From Archangium gephyra (GTDB lineage Bacteria > Myxococcota > Myxococcia > Myxococcales > Myxococcaceae), in NCBI GenBank assembly GCA_003243425.1, contig QFQP01000011.1:225984-289983 (forward strand): a DNA stretch of 64,000 bases, written 5' to 3'. Below the pieces are notes generated by a model, which saw nothing but the letters and a program-made list of their open reading frames with translations, was not told the DNA's origin and made no database searches. Position numbers and translations under genes: made by a program. Shown one piece after another: positions 50,228 through 59,927 of the stretch (the stretch's first letter is position 1; each line of letters opens with the position of its first letter).

Positions 50228-52606
50228 CTACTTCTTGGCGCCTTTGAGCTGCGCCTCGAGCCTGGCGACCTTCGCCTTGAGCGACGCCGCCGCTTCGATG
50301 GCCGTCTCGGCGCTCATCAACTTCTTCTTCAGGTTCGCGTTCTCGGTCTTCAGTTTTTCGAGCTCGGCGTTGTTGTTCGCAGGCGCGGGCACCGTATTCA
50401 CGGCCGTCGGCTCTTCACGGTCCTCGAGCTCCTGAATGCGCGCCTTCAACTGAATCTCGGTGGCCTGCATCGAGCGGTACTCCTCTTCCATGCCGTGCAG
50501 CTGACGCAACCGCGACTCGAGCTCGATGACCTTCGCTTCGGCGACGCGCGCCTTGCCGTCGCTCGACGCCCTGGCCTGCAGCTCCTTCGCGCGCGCTTCC
50601 GCCTGCATGGCCCGCGCTTCCTGCTGGGCGGCCTTGGTCTCTGCGGTCTTCAGCTTTTCAGCGAGCTCGCGGTGCTTCGAATCACCCTGCGAGGCGCGCT
50701 GCTGCTGCGCAGCAGCCTGGGCTTCGGCCTGCGCCACCCGCTGCTGCAGCGAAGCCAGCTGCCCTTCGAGCTCGCTGCTGCGCTGCTGAGCCTGGGCGAG
50801 TTGCGAGCGGAGCGCGTCGCCCTCTTCTGCGGAGTCGCTGCTCTGCGCGCTGACGGCCTCGAGCGTGCCCTTCAGCTCGGCGACTTCCGCCTCCGCGAGT
50901 GAGGCCTTCGACTCGGCGACCTCGAGCTGCGTGGCCAGTCTCTGCAGCTCCGATTGCTGACGCTGCTGCGAATGCTGCAACTGCCCCAGCTCGCTCTCGC
51001 GCGCATCGAGGGCGGCGCTGCGTTCTGCCAGCTCCCGCTGCGTCTCTTCGAGCTTGCTGCGAAGCCCCGTGAGTTCGCCCTGCAGCTGCGTCAGCTGGCC
51101 GCGCGCCAGGCCCTGCGTTTCGCGCACCTGGGCCTCGAGCGACGCCGAACGAGACCGCGCGTCCTGCTGCGCGCGCTCGAGCTGGCCACCGAGCTCGTCG
51201 ATCTCGGACTGGCGCTCGTCGAGCAACTGCTGACGCGAAGCCAGCTCGGCTTCGAGCGCTTCTTTCTCGCCGCGCAGCTCACCCAGCTGGGCTTCGAGAG
51301 CCGTCAGCTGCGCCTGCCCGTCGTCGATGAGCTGCTGGCGCTGCCCGAGCTCACCTTCGAGGGCCTCCTTCTCGCCGCGCAGCGAGCCGACCGACTCCTC
51401 GAGCTCGACGACCCGCGACTGCGCTTGATCGAGGGAAGACTTCGACCACTCCTGCTCGCTCTCGACGCCCTGGAGTCTTCCTTCAGCCGCTTCCGCGCGC
51501 TGTCGTTCCGATTCGAGCGCGGCGTGCGACGTCTCGAGCTCGCCACGAAGGCGATCCACCTCGAGCGTGTGCGCCTGCGCTTCTTCCGCGAAGCGCGAGG
51601 CCTGCGCCTGCAGCGCTTCGTATTGCTCCTTCGCCTGCGAGAGCCGGCCCGCAAGCTCGCTCACGCGGTCCTGCGCGTTGCTCAGCGCCTCCTTCACGCC
51701 CACCAGCTCTTCGGCCAGCTGCTGACGTGAACGGCGCTCTTCGTCGTAACGGTTCGACGCGTCGCGGAACTGCTGCTCGACCTCCACGAGCGCGTTGGTG
51801 AGGTCGCGCCGCTCGTTGTCTGCCTCCGCGTAACGAACGACGAGCTCTTCCATCTTCCGCTCGGCGTCGTCAGCGCGAACGGTGTCCTTCTCGAGCATGT
51901 CCTTGAGCGACTGGACCTGCTGCGGAAGCTCCTGCGCGCGCTGCACCTCGAGCATCGCCAGCTCGAGCTGGCCCTTCATCTGCGTCGCCACCGCGCGCAG
52001 CTGCTGCGCTTCGATGTCGACCGCCGAATACAGAGAACGGGCACGCGCGAGCGACTCGTCCTTGTTCTTCAGCATGGTGCGGAAGACCTTGAGCTTGTCC
52101 TCCGCGGCGGAGCCCGCGGGAATGCGCGGCTCCGGCGGCTCCATGAACGGGTCGGCGCTCGTCGGGCGCTGCACGGCGGGCGGCAACGACGGAATCGCGA
52201 AGTGCGGAGCGGGCTGCAGGCCCTGGAGCTGCGCGAGCGCCGGCGACGCGTTGGGCGGCACCACGCCGGTGCGCGAGGGGATTCCCGCGTGCGGTGCCGA
52301 GGGCGCAGCGCCGTTGGCGGGCGTACCGAGCTGCTCGGTCGTGAACTTGCCCGTCTTCGGTTTGGGCAACGGCGGAGGAAGCGGAGGCGGCGCCGCAGCA
52401 GGCCGGCCATGCCCAGGCGTCGCAACCGGCGAACGAGACAGAGGCGCGGCCGCGGGGCGCCCATTGGCGGGCGTAGAAACCGCTGCGCGCGTCGGCGGCG
52501 CCTGCACCGGCTGCGGGCGCGCCGAAGGTGCACCGAACAGCGGCTCGTCTTCTTCGCTCAGCTCGCTGCGCAAGCTCGAGAGCGGATCGATCTCGTTGGG
52601 AGGCAT
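50228..52606 (-). CDS. Long coiled-coil protein with Pro/Ala-rich N-terminus
   Basis: The 792-residue product has a disordered Pro/Ala-rich N-terminal part (about 1-165) and then about 600 residues of heptad-like Leu/Glu/Gln/Arg sequence to the end. There is no signal peptide or membrane segment. Such proteins act as cytoplasmic scaffolds in motility, polarity or cell-shape systems of related bacteria. It is first in the operon with hemW, TPR and dedA. Its start is 71 bases from the divergent M16 peptidase gene. Confidence 0.75.
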   Translation of the reverse strand: MPPNEIDPLSSLRSELSEEDEPLFGAPSARPQPVQAPPTRAAVSTPANGRPAAAPLSRSPVATPGHGRPAAAPPPLPPPLPKPKTGKFTTEQLGTPANGAAPSAPHAGIPSRTGVVPPNASPALAQLQGLQPAPHFAIPSLPPAVQRPTSADPFMEPPEPRIPAGSAAEDKLKVFRTMLKNKDESLARARSLYSAVDIEAQQLRAVATQMKGQLELAMLEVQRAQELPQQVQSLKDMLEKDTVRADDAERKMEELVVRYAEADNERRDLTNALVEVEQQFRDASNRYDEERRSRQQLAEELVGVKEALSNAQDRVSELAGRLSQAKEQYEALQAQASRFAEEAQAHTLEVDRLRGELETSHAALESERQRAEAAEGRLQGVESEQEWSKSSLDQAQSRVVELEESVGSLRGEKEALEGELGQRQQLIDDGQAQLTALEAQLGELRGEKEALEAELASRQQLLDERQSEIDELGGQLERAQQDARSRSASLEAQVRETQGLARGQLTQLQGELTGLRSKLEETQRELAERSAALDARESELGQLQHSQQRQQSELQRLATQLEVAESKASLAEAEVAELKGTLEAVSAQSSDSAEEGDALRSQLAQAQQRSSELEGQLASLQQRVAQAEAQAAAQQQRASQGDSKHRELAEKLKTAETKAAQQEARAMQAEARAKELQARASSDGKARVAEAKVIELESRLRQLHGMEEEYRSMQATEIQLKARIQELEDREEPTAVNTVPAPANNNAELEKLKTENANLKKKLMSAETAIEAAASLKAKVARLEAQLKGAKK

Positions 52607-52677
52607 TTGGAACGCCGTGGGGCCGCGCGAGCCTAACCTCTTCCCCCCTGACCGCGAAGTTGAGAGCGTGCCCGCCG

Positions 52678-55269
52678 ATGACAGCGCGCTACAGGTTGCC
52701 CAATGGGCTCACGGTGGTCTTCCAACAGCAGCGACAGGCCCCGGTGGTCGCTTTTCAAGTCTGGGTGAAAGTCGGCAGCGCCGACGAGACCGCCGACGAA
52801 GTGGGCCTGGCGCACCTGCACGAGCACATGCTGTTCAAGGGCACCGCGCGGCGCGGGCTCGGTGAAATCGCCCGCTCCATCGAGGCGCACGGCGGCGAAA
52901 TCAACGCGTGGACCAGCTTCGATCAGACCGTCTACCACGTGGTCATGGCCAGCCGGCACGCGTGGCAGGGCCTCGATGTCCTCGCCGACGCCGTTCGTCA
53001 CTCGGCTTTCGATGCCGCTGAACTGACTCGGGAAATCGAGGTGGTGTGCGAAGAAATCAAGCGCAGCCTCGACATGCCGTCGCGCCGCGCGTCGAAGGCG
53101 CTGTTCGCCGAAGCGTTCACCACGCACCCCTATGGCCGGCCGGTCATCGGCTTCGAGGCCAACGTTCGTGCCCACACCCGCGAGCGCGTGCTGGGCTTCT
53201 ACCGAAAGCACTACCAGCCCTCGAACATCGTGCTGTCCGCGGTCGGCGACTTCGACGAAGCCGAGCTGCGTCGTCAGGTCGAGACGCTCCTGGGTGGTGA
53301 CTGGGGTCGCGACATCCACATTCCCTTCGTTCGCCCCACGGAGCCGGACTTCACCGGCGTTCGCGTCGGCCTCACGCGCGACGACGTGAAAGACGCGCAC
53401 CTGCACCTCGCGTTTCAGGTCGAAGGCGTGCAACACCCGGACACCGCGGCGCTCGACGTGCTGGCGATGGTGCTCGGTCAGGGTGACGCGTCGCGGTTGT
53501 CGCTCGAAGTGCGTCGCAAGCGTTCACTCGCGCGCGACGTGAGCGCCTGGGCGTGGACCCCGAAGGAACGCGGCCTGTTCGCGTCGACCATCATCGCTTC
53601 GCCGCCGACCCTGGCGCAGGCCTTCGAAGAGACCGCGCGCGTGATGGCCACACTCACCCGCGTGGAGGTCGAGGCCGACGAGGTCGAGACGGTGAAGTCG
53701 CTCATCGAGGCAGAGGCCATCTACCAGCGTGAGACCGTGCAGGGCCTCGCGCGCAAGCTCGGGTACTACGAGTCGATGGCCGGCGGCCTCGAGCACGAGG
53801 CTGCGTATTACGAGGCGATCAGCCAGGTGACGCCGGCGCGCGTGCGCGAGGTCGCCGAGAAGTACTTCACGTTCGATCGCGCGGTCGTGAGCGGCCTGTT
53901 GCCGAAAGACGCGACGCTCGACGAGCCGCAGATTCGCGACCTCTTGAAGAAGGTCGCCGCCGATCGCCCGGCGACGTTGCCCGCGCGCTCGCTGGCCGCC
54001 GGTTCACCGATTCGGCTTGCGCGCCCGGGCCAGAAGGAGCGCGAAGGCATCACCGTCGAGAAGCTGCCGAACGGCGCGACCGTCGTGGTGCGTGAAGAGC
54101 GCGCGGTGCCGTTGTTCGCCATGCGCGCGTCGTTCTTCGGCGGCACGCGCTACGAGACGCCGGAAGACAACGGGCTGACCACATTGCTCGCGCGCACGTT
54201 GACGCGCGGCACGACGTCGCTCGGAGCCGAAGCCCAATCGCACCTCATCGACTCCCTGGCCGGTTCCCTGTCGGCCATGGCAGGCCGCAATTCGATGTCG
54301 CTGCGGGCGGAGTTCCTCTCGAAGCACTTCGAACGCGCGTTCGATCTCTTCGCAGACGTGTTGCTGCACCCGGCGTTCGACGAAGCCGAGTTCGTTCGCG
54401 AGCGTGCGCAGCAGCTGCAAGACCTCGCCAGCCGCGACGATCGCCCCTCCGCGCTGGCGTTCGAGCTGTTCCAGAAGACGCTGTGGCACGCGCACCCGTA
54501 CCGGCTGTCGACGCTCGGTGAACGACAGAGCGTCGAGGCGCTGACCCCCAGCGTGCTGCGGCGCTACCACCAGCACTACCTGTCTCCATCGCAGATGACG
54601 CTCGCGGTGGTGGGCGACGTCGACACGGCGGAAGTCATCGCGCGCACCACGGCGATCTTCGGTCACGCCAACGCTGAAGTCCGGGTCGCTCCGACGATGC
54701 CGCACGAGCCCGCTTGGACCGGCCCACGTCACGCGAAGCACACGTTGCAGAAGGCGCAGTCGCAGCTGGTGCTCGGGTTCAACGGCGCGAAGGTCAGCGA
54801 CCCGTGGCGACGCGCGCTCGAGGTGATGCAGACCATGCTGTCCGGGCAGAGCGGCCGCCTGTTCCTCGAACTGCGCGACAAGCGCTCGATGGCCTACAGC
54901 GTGTCGGCGATGGTGATGGAGGGCGTCGACCCGGGCTCGTTCAGTGTCTACATGGGCACCAGCCCCGAGAAGGTCGACGCGGCGCTCGAGGGCATTCGCG
55001 TGGAGCTCGGCAAGCTGCGCGAAGACCTGGTGAGCGAGGCCGAGATTTCGCGCGCGAAGGAACACCTCATCGGCACGCAGGGCATCGGGCTGCAACGCAA
55101 CGGGGCACGCGCGGGCGTGATGGCGCTCGACGCCTGCTACGGCCTCGGCGCCGACGCGTACCTGAGGTACGCCGACGAGATCGCCGCGGTGACCCCCGAA
55201 GCTGTCCGCGAAGTGGCTCGCCGGGTCATCGACTTCGAGCGCTCGGCGTTGGCCGTGGTAGGACCGTGA
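52678..55269 (+). CDS. Double-domain M16 zinc peptidase
   Basis: The 863-residue product contains two M16 halves. The first carries the inverted zinc motif HLHEH (His46, Glu49, His50 in GLAHLHEHMLFKG) and the distal Glu in EVVCEEIKRS. The second half (about 450-863) keeps the fold (FFGGTRYETPEDNGLTTLLART, SYSVSAMV-like) but lacks HxxEH, as usual for the partner domain. There is no signal peptide at ATG 52678, so a cytoplasmic location is likely unless it is released. The fusion of active and inactive halves resembles pitrilysin-type enzymes. Confidence 0.88.
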   Translation: MTARYRLPNGLTVVFQQQRQAPVVAFQVWVKVGSADETADEVGLAHLHEHMLFKGTARRGLGEIARSIEAHGGEINAWTSFDQTVYHVVMASRHAWQGLDVLADAVRHSAFDAAELTREIEVVCEEIKRSLDMPSRRASKALFAEAFTTHPYGRPVIGFEANVRAHTRERVLGFYRKHYQPSNIVLSAVGDFDEAELRRQVETLLGGDWGRDIHIPFVRPTEPDFTGVRVGLTRDDVKDAHLHLAFQVEGVQHPDTAALDVLAMVLGQGDASRLSLEVRRKRSLARDVSAWAWTPKERGLFASTIIASPPTLAQAFEETARVMATLTRVEVEADEVETVKSLIEAEAIYQRETVQGLARKLGYYESMAGGLEHEAAYYEAISQVTPARVREVAEKYFTFDRAVVSGLLPKDATLDEPQIRDLLKKVAADRPATLPARSLAAGSPIRLARPGQKEREGITVEKLPNGATVVVREERAVPLFAMRASFFGGTRYETPEDNGLTTLLARTLTRGTTSLGAEAQSHLIDSLAGSLSAMAGRNSMSLRAEFLSKHFERAFDLFADVLLHPAFDEAEFVRERAQQLQDLASRDDRPSALAFELFQKTLWHAHPYRLSTLGERQSVEALTPSVLRRYHQHYLSPSQMTLAVVGDVDTAEVIARTTAIFGHANAEVRVAPTMPHEPAWTGPRHAKHTLQKAQSQLVLGFNGAKVSDPWRRALEVMQTMLSGQSGRLFLELRDKRSMAYSVSAMVMEGVDPGSFSVYMGTSPEKVDAALEGIRVELGKLREDLVSEAEISRAKEHLIGTQGIGLQRNGARAGVMALDACYGLGADAYLRYADEIAAVTPEAVREVARRVIDFERSALAVVGP

Positions 55270-55274
55270 GCGTC

Positions 55275-55469
55275 ATGACGCGCGCCGGACTGCTCCTGTT
55301 GGTGGTGGCTCTCGTGGGCCTGGGTTGCACGCTCGCCACTCCGTTCGACCCGAACTCGCAGCCCTGCGAGCCCGGCGCGGAGCCAGGCAGCGAATGCGGC
55401 GAAGGCTACGTGTGCGTGACCGAAGGCCAGCCCGACGGCGGCATCTGCAAGCAGCGCGCAGCCGAGTAG
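55275..55469 (+). CDS. Small Cys-rich lipoprotein
   Basis: The 64-residue product has a hydrophobic signal ending LVGLGC (lipobox) and a mature part of about 45 residues. The mature part has four more Cys in two pairs (QPCEPGAEPGSEC, GYVCVTEGQPDGGIC). It starts five bases after the M16 stop, so the two may be co-transcribed; a GTG six to nine bases upstream is an alternative start. The function is unknown. Its end is two bases from the convergent membrane-protein gene. Confidence 0.7.
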   Translation: MTRAGLLLLVVALVGLGCTLATPFDPNSQPCEPGAEPGSECGEGYVCVTEGQPDGGICKQRAAE

Positions 55470-55472
55470 GCG

Positions 55473-57203
55473 TCACTTCGCGAACAGCCGCTTGCGGAGC
55501 CGCTCGGCCTTCGCGCGCAGTTGCACGTCTTCACCACTCACCGAGGCGGCCAACGACGCGGCGCGCACCGCGAACTCGAGCCGGCCTTCCCGCTCGAAGG
55601 TCTGCGCCGCGCGGGTGATTTCTTCAGCAGTCGCGCGCCGGTGCTCCATGGAAGGCAGGCGCGGCGGCTCGAGGGCCGCGAGCGCACAGCGCCACCGCGA
55701 CAACGCCCGGGTGAGCTGCTCGTCGGCGACGTCGGCCTGCAGCATCTCGAGCAGCGCGTCACCGTCGATCGAGAGCAGCGACATGCGGCCGTCGGGGCAG
55801 CGCGGGTCTTCGTCGGTCGTCTGCGCCTTGAGCCACAACACGTCACCCGCGCCACGCTCGAGTGACTCGGCGAGTCGCGGCATGGTGTCCAACGCGATGC
55901 GCGGGTCGACGATGTCGGGCGGGCCTTCGCTCATCAGCAAGTCTTCGATGCGCGGCGCTGCTTCTCCAACCACGACGATACGCGCCGTCGGGAACAAGGC
56001 GGCCGCTTCTGCCGAGTTCGACCACGCCACCATCGGCTGCTGAATCGAGCGGTTCGAGATCTCCTTCGACACCTCGGGGCGCGGCAACGGCGCGACCGCG
56101 ACCTGCATCAGGGGGCCGAGCGAGAACGACGCAACGGCCGCGAGGAAGAGCAGCAAGGTCGTCGAGAACAGCGCGGTCCACGCGAGCACCCGCAACGGCC
56201 GCTCACGCGACATGTCGAGCGTCGCTTCACGCGACACCGCCAGACCGTCGCTGATCACCATGGCCAGCAGCGGCACACAGCCGAGGAAGAGCGTTCGGGG
56301 GTTCTCGCTCCAGCTCGCCAGCACCACGGTCATCAGCACCCACGCCAACAACGTCGCCCCGCCACGCATGTGAAAACGCCGCCAGATGCTGGCCAGCGTC
56401 AACGCGCACAGCGCCGCGAGGAACCAACGCGACTGACGCCCGAGGAACTCACGAACGGCTTCGGCTCCGGCGGTGCTCGGCAACAGACCGTCCATCGGTA
56501 CGCCGCCGAGCAGCACCCAGCGCCCGCCGAACACCAACGCAGCGACGAAGCCTCCGGCGACGAGGAAGGCGAACGTCTCACGCCACGCCTTGCGGCCTTC
56601 GACCTGCGCCGCGAGCCACCACGCGGGCCCCGAGGCCACCAGCAGCCACACCGCCGACGGCCTGAGAATGCAGAGCGCGCCCATCAACACGCCCGAAGGG
56701 ACCGCCGCTCCACCGGGGAGGCTGCGGCCGACGAAGACCGCCACCGTCGCCAGACCCAGGACCCACACCGTCGAACCGCTGCCCTGCCCCGCCGCTTCGG
56801 CGAGCGCCGTGGTGACACTCAGCCCCACCGCGGGCAGCGCATCTTCGATTCGCACCTGACGGCGCCACACCATCGGCCCGCGCACCGACACCACCACCAG
56901 CGCGAGCAACAGGCACAGCAGCGCCAGGCGCGGCAGCCAGACCTCGCGGTCGAGGCCGGCCTTCACCAGCCCCACCTGCGCGCCGAACCACACGAGGTTG
57001 TGCGGGCCCGGCAACGGTGAAGAGGCCCGCGTCAGCCGCAGCCCCTCACCCGCCGCGACCGAGGTGGCGAGCACGAGTGATTCCGACTGCTCGGCAGACA
57101 GGCCCGGGCGCAACGACAGCCAGCGCGTCGTCAACACCCCGAGCGAGAGCAGCACCAGCAGCAGAAACCCGCCGATCTCCACCGCCCTGCGACTGGAGCT
57201 CAT
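55473..57203 (-). CDS. Polytopic membrane protein, GT-C glycosyltransferase-like topology
   Basis: The 576-residue product has about ten membrane segments in the first 420 residues and a soluble C-terminal helical part (about 430-576). A loop after the first segment carries TTRWLSLRPGLSAEQSESLV, and one internal region has WSENPRTLF, but the usual GT-C Asp motifs are not clear. Its start overlaps the stop of the aminomutase gene by four bases (ATGA), so it is translated with it. It could be a lipid-linked sugar transferase or an unrelated membrane enzyme. Confidence 0.65.
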   Translation of the reverse strand: MSSSRRAVEIGGFLLLVLLSLGVLTTRWLSLRPGLSAEQSESLVLATSVAAGEGLRLTRASSPLPGPHNLVWFGAQVGLVKAGLDREVWLPRLALLCLLLALVVVSVRGPMVWRRQVRIEDALPAVGLSVTTALAEAAGQGSGSTVWVLGLATVAVFVGRSLPGGAAVPSGVLMGALCILRPSAVWLLVASGPAWWLAAQVEGRKAWRETFAFLVAGGFVAALVFGGRWVLLGGVPMDGLLPSTAGAEAVREFLGRQSRWFLAALCALTLASIWRRFHMRGGATLLAWVLMTVVLASWSENPRTLFLGCVPLLAMVISDGLAVSREATLDMSRERPLRVLAWTALFSTTLLLFLAAVASFSLGPLMQVAVAPLPRPEVSKEISNRSIQQPMVAWSNSAEAAALFPTARIVVVGEAAPRIEDLLMSEGPPDIVDPRIALDTMPRLAESLERGAGDVLWLKAQTTDEDPRCPDGRMSLLSIDGDALLEMLQADVADEQLTRALSRWRCALAALEPPRLPSMEHRRATAEEITRAAQTFEREGRLEFAVRAASLAASVSGEDVQLRAKAERLRKRLFAK

Positions 57204-58429
57204 GACCCGTCTCGCCGCGTCCACACCTCGTCGTACGGACACGTGCAGTCCGTCTCGTGAGGCTCGGGGTACGAGAAACGCTCGCCGCGATAGTTGCGGA
57301 AGACGGTTTCGTTCTTCGCTCGTTCCATCACGTAGTCGGGCTGCAGCGTCACCTTGCCGCCGCCACCGGGGAGGTCGACCGCCAGGTGCGGCACCGCGAG
57401 GCCCGTGGTCCACCCGCGCAGCTGCTGAAGAATCTCGAGGCCCTTCTCGATCGGCGTGCGCAGGTGTTCGCAGCCTTCGGCCACGTCCATCTGGTGCAGG
57501 TAGTACGGCCGCACACGCATCCGCAGACACGCGTGGTTGAGCTCCTTGATGATCCGGGCGTCGGAGTTGAGCCGGCGCATGAGCACGGCCTGGTTCTCCA
57601 CCGGCACGCCGTGGTCCACCAGCAGCTCACAGGCGCGCCGCGCGTCCGGCGTGATCTCCTTGGGGTGGTTGAAGTGCGTGACGATGAACAGCGGCGCGTG
57701 ACGGCGCAGCAGCTTCGCCAACGACTCGGTCACCCGCTGCGGCAGCGTCACCGGCATGCGGGTGCCGATACGAATCATCTCCACGTGCGGGATCGCCCGG
57801 AGCGGCGCGAGAATCTGCTCGAGCCGCTCGTCGGAGAGGATCAACGGGTCTCCGCCGCTGATCAGCACGTCGCGAACTTCCCGGTGCGCGCGAATGTAGT
57901 CGAGCCCGAGCTGCAGCTGCGTCTTGGTCAGCTCCGCTTCGCCACCCCTGGTGATGCGCCGGCGCGTGCAGTGGCGGCAGTACACCGAGCAGGTATCCGT
58001 CGCGAGAAAGAGCACGCGATCGGGGTATTTGTGAACGATGGCTTCGACGGGCCGGTGAGGGTCTTCACCGAGCGGGTCGGCGAGTTCCCCGGGGGTCACG
58101 CGCGCTTCGGCACGCACGGGAATCGACTGCATGCGCACGGGGCACAGCGGGTGCGACGGGTCGATGAGCGACAGGTAATACGGAGAGATTCCGACACGGA
58201 ACAGCTTGGCCGTCTCGTCGAGCCCGGCGCGCTCATCGTCGGTGAGCGGAACGAAGTCGGCGAGCCGCTTCGCATCGCGCACCGAGTGACGCAGCTGCCA
58301 CTTCCAATCACCCCACTCGGCGTCGGTGGCGGTGGGGAACAACGCGCGCCGCTGCGACACCGGGTCATGCGGGCGCTGTGGCTCGAGAGAGCCGACGGGC
58401 GCCGCTTCATCCTGAGGCTCGAAAGACAT
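57200..58429 (-). CDS. KamA-type lysine 2,3-aminomutase family protein
   Basis: The 409-residue product has the radical SAM motif C147-x3-C151-x2-C154 (TCSVYCRHCTRRR), VLISGGDPL, and the PLP-binding Lys359 in LPGGGGKVTLQ. It also has the substrate-binding MDVAEG segment and a C-terminal Cys pair (CTCPYDE) as in clostridial lysine 2,3-aminomutase. It would convert an alpha-amino acid into its beta-isomer. Glutamate or arginine 2,3-aminomutase cannot be excluded. It sits 27 bases after a second, quite different aminomutase-like gene and overlaps the membrane-protein gene. Confidence 0.85.
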   Translation of the reverse strand: MSFEPQDEAAPVGSLEPQRPHDPVSQRRALFPTATDAEWGDWKWQLRHSVRDAKRLADFVPLTDDERAGLDETAKLFRVGISPYYLSLIDPSHPLCPVRMQSIPVRAEARVTPGELADPLGEDPHRPVEAIVHKYPDRVLFLATDTCSVYCRHCTRRRITRGGEAELTKTQLQLGLDYIRAHREVRDVLISGGDPLILSDERLEQILAPLRAIPHVEMIRIGTRMPVTLPQRVTESLAKLLRRHAPLFIVTHFNHPKEITPDARRACELLVDHGVPVENQAVLMRRLNSDARIIKELNHACLRMRVRPYYLHQMDVAEGCEHLRTPIEKGLEILQQLRGWTTGLAVPHLAVDLPGGGGKVTLQPDYVMERAKNETVFRNYRGERFSYPEPHETDCTCPYDEVWTRRDGS

Positions 58430-58456
58430 CGCGGAGCCCCTTAGCGCATCACGGCA

Positions 58457-59869
58457 TCAAGCGTGTACCGAGTGACTGGGCTGCGAGGCCCTGGCGGCCT
58501 GCTCGCGCCAGTACTGCTGACCGCTCTCGGGCAGGTCGAATACCGGGTCGTAGTACTCGTACTTCTTGTTCAGCGCTTCCGGGTCGTCCCACTCGATGCC
58601 GGTGCGGTAGTTCTTCGTCCAGTACGAGATGCCCTTCTCGCGGTCGTACTCGGCGACCTGGTGCACCCAGCGCTTCCCGACGTACGGCACGTCGCACACG
58701 ATTCGCGGCGTCGCGAAGCCGGGCATGTACCCCATGATGTCGTGCTGGAGCTTCTGCGCGGCGCCCACCGAGACACGCCAGTGCTCGGAGTTGGGGATCA
58801 TGTCGCACATGTAGAAGTAGTACGGGAGGATCCGCGCGTGATCGAGCAGCATGAAGCTCAGCTCGAGCAGCTCGCGTGACGTCGCGTTGACGCCGCGCAA
58901 CAGCACGCCCTGGTTGCGCACGTCGCGGAAGCCGATTTCCAGCAGCTTCTTGGCCGCGCGCCCCAGCAACGGCGTGACCTGCGCCGCATTGTTCACGTGC
59001 GTATGCACGGCGATGTCCACGTTGCGCTCGAAGGCCTTCTTCGCCACGCGCTCCAGCGCCGCGATGACGTTGTCCTGCAGCCAGTGCTGCGGAATGCCCA
59101 TCAGGCCCTTCGAGGCCAGGCGAATGTCGCGGATGTTGGGAATGTCGAGCAGCTGGCTGACGAAGTTCTCGAGCTGCGCGATGGGCACGTTGGCCACGTC
59201 GCCGCCCGAGACCACCACGTCACGCACGTTGGGCGACTGACGCAGGTACTCGAGCATCTGCTTCCAGCGCTCGGGCTGGGCGACGGTGAACTTGTGCTTG
59301 TCGACCTGCGGCACGTCGTTGCCGACGAGGTCCATGCGCGTGCAGTGACCGCAGTACTGCGGACAGGTCGAGAGCAGCTCCGCGAGCACCTTGGTCGGGT
59401 AGCGGTGCGTGAGGCCTTCGACCTTCCACATCTCGGCTTCGTGCAGCGAATCGCGCGAGGCCATCGGGTGGTTGGGCCAGTTCACGTCGCGATCGTCGAA
59501 CGCCGGCAGCATGTAGCGCCGCAGCGGGTCACCCCAGAGATCCTCCGTGTTCATGGTGTTCACCATGTGCGGAGTGATGAGAATCGACATCGTCGCGCGC
59601 TCTTTCTGATCGCGCTCGAGGGAGTTGGCCAGCGAGTCGGGCAGCAGATTTCCAAGCGCCGCCTTGAGCTCCTTGAGGTTCTTGATGGTGTGTCGACGCT
59701 GCCAGAGCGCCGATTCCCAATCGGCCTTCGACACGCCCGCGTAGCCGGGAATGCGAGTCCAGTCGGGCTCGATGAACTCGCGCTTGAGCGGGTACGAGAA
59801 CGGCTGCGCGTCAGCAGCAGCGGGTTGAGTGGCAGCGTTCGGTGTCGATGTCGAAGGCGTGCTCTGCAT
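58457..59869 (-). CDS. Second KamA-like radical SAM protein
   Basis: The 470-residue product has C169-x3-C173-x2-C176 in STCPQYCGHCTRMD and VVVSGGDVANV. IDIAVHTHVNNAAQVTP and GVLLRGVNATSRELLELSF follow, and VPYVGKRWVHQ holds a likely PLP Lys. It differs from the neighbouring aminomutase in length, in the cluster context and in the C-terminal region (which lacks CTCPY). It is therefore probably a separate reaction or a separate branch. ATG 59869 is preferred to an upstream start. A Ser/Thr/Ala-rich tail precedes the domain. The substrate is unknown. Confidence 0.8.
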   Translation of the reverse strand: MQSTPSTSTPNAATQPAAADAQPFSYPLKREFIEPDWTRIPGYAGVSKADWESALWQRRHTIKNLKELKAALGNLLPDSLANSLERDQKERATMSILITPHMVNTMNTEDLWGDPLRRYMLPAFDDRDVNWPNHPMASRDSLHEAEMWKVEGLTHRYPTKVLAELLSTCPQYCGHCTRMDLVGNDVPQVDKHKFTVAQPERWKQMLEYLRQSPNVRDVVVSGGDVANVPIAQLENFVSQLLDIPNIRDIRLASKGLMGIPQHWLQDNVIAALERVAKKAFERNVDIAVHTHVNNAAQVTPLLGRAAKKLLEIGFRDVRNQGVLLRGVNATSRELLELSFMLLDHARILPYYFYMCDMIPNSEHWRVSVGAAQKLQHDIMGYMPGFATPRIVCDVPYVGKRWVHQVAEYDREKGISYWTKNYRTGIEWDDPEALNKKYEYYDPVFDLPESGQQYWREQAARASQPSHSVHA

Positions 59870-59927
59870 GGACGAGCTATGCCACGCCCACGCAGGTTTC
59901 TGAAGTCTCAGCGCATGACGCGAACGG

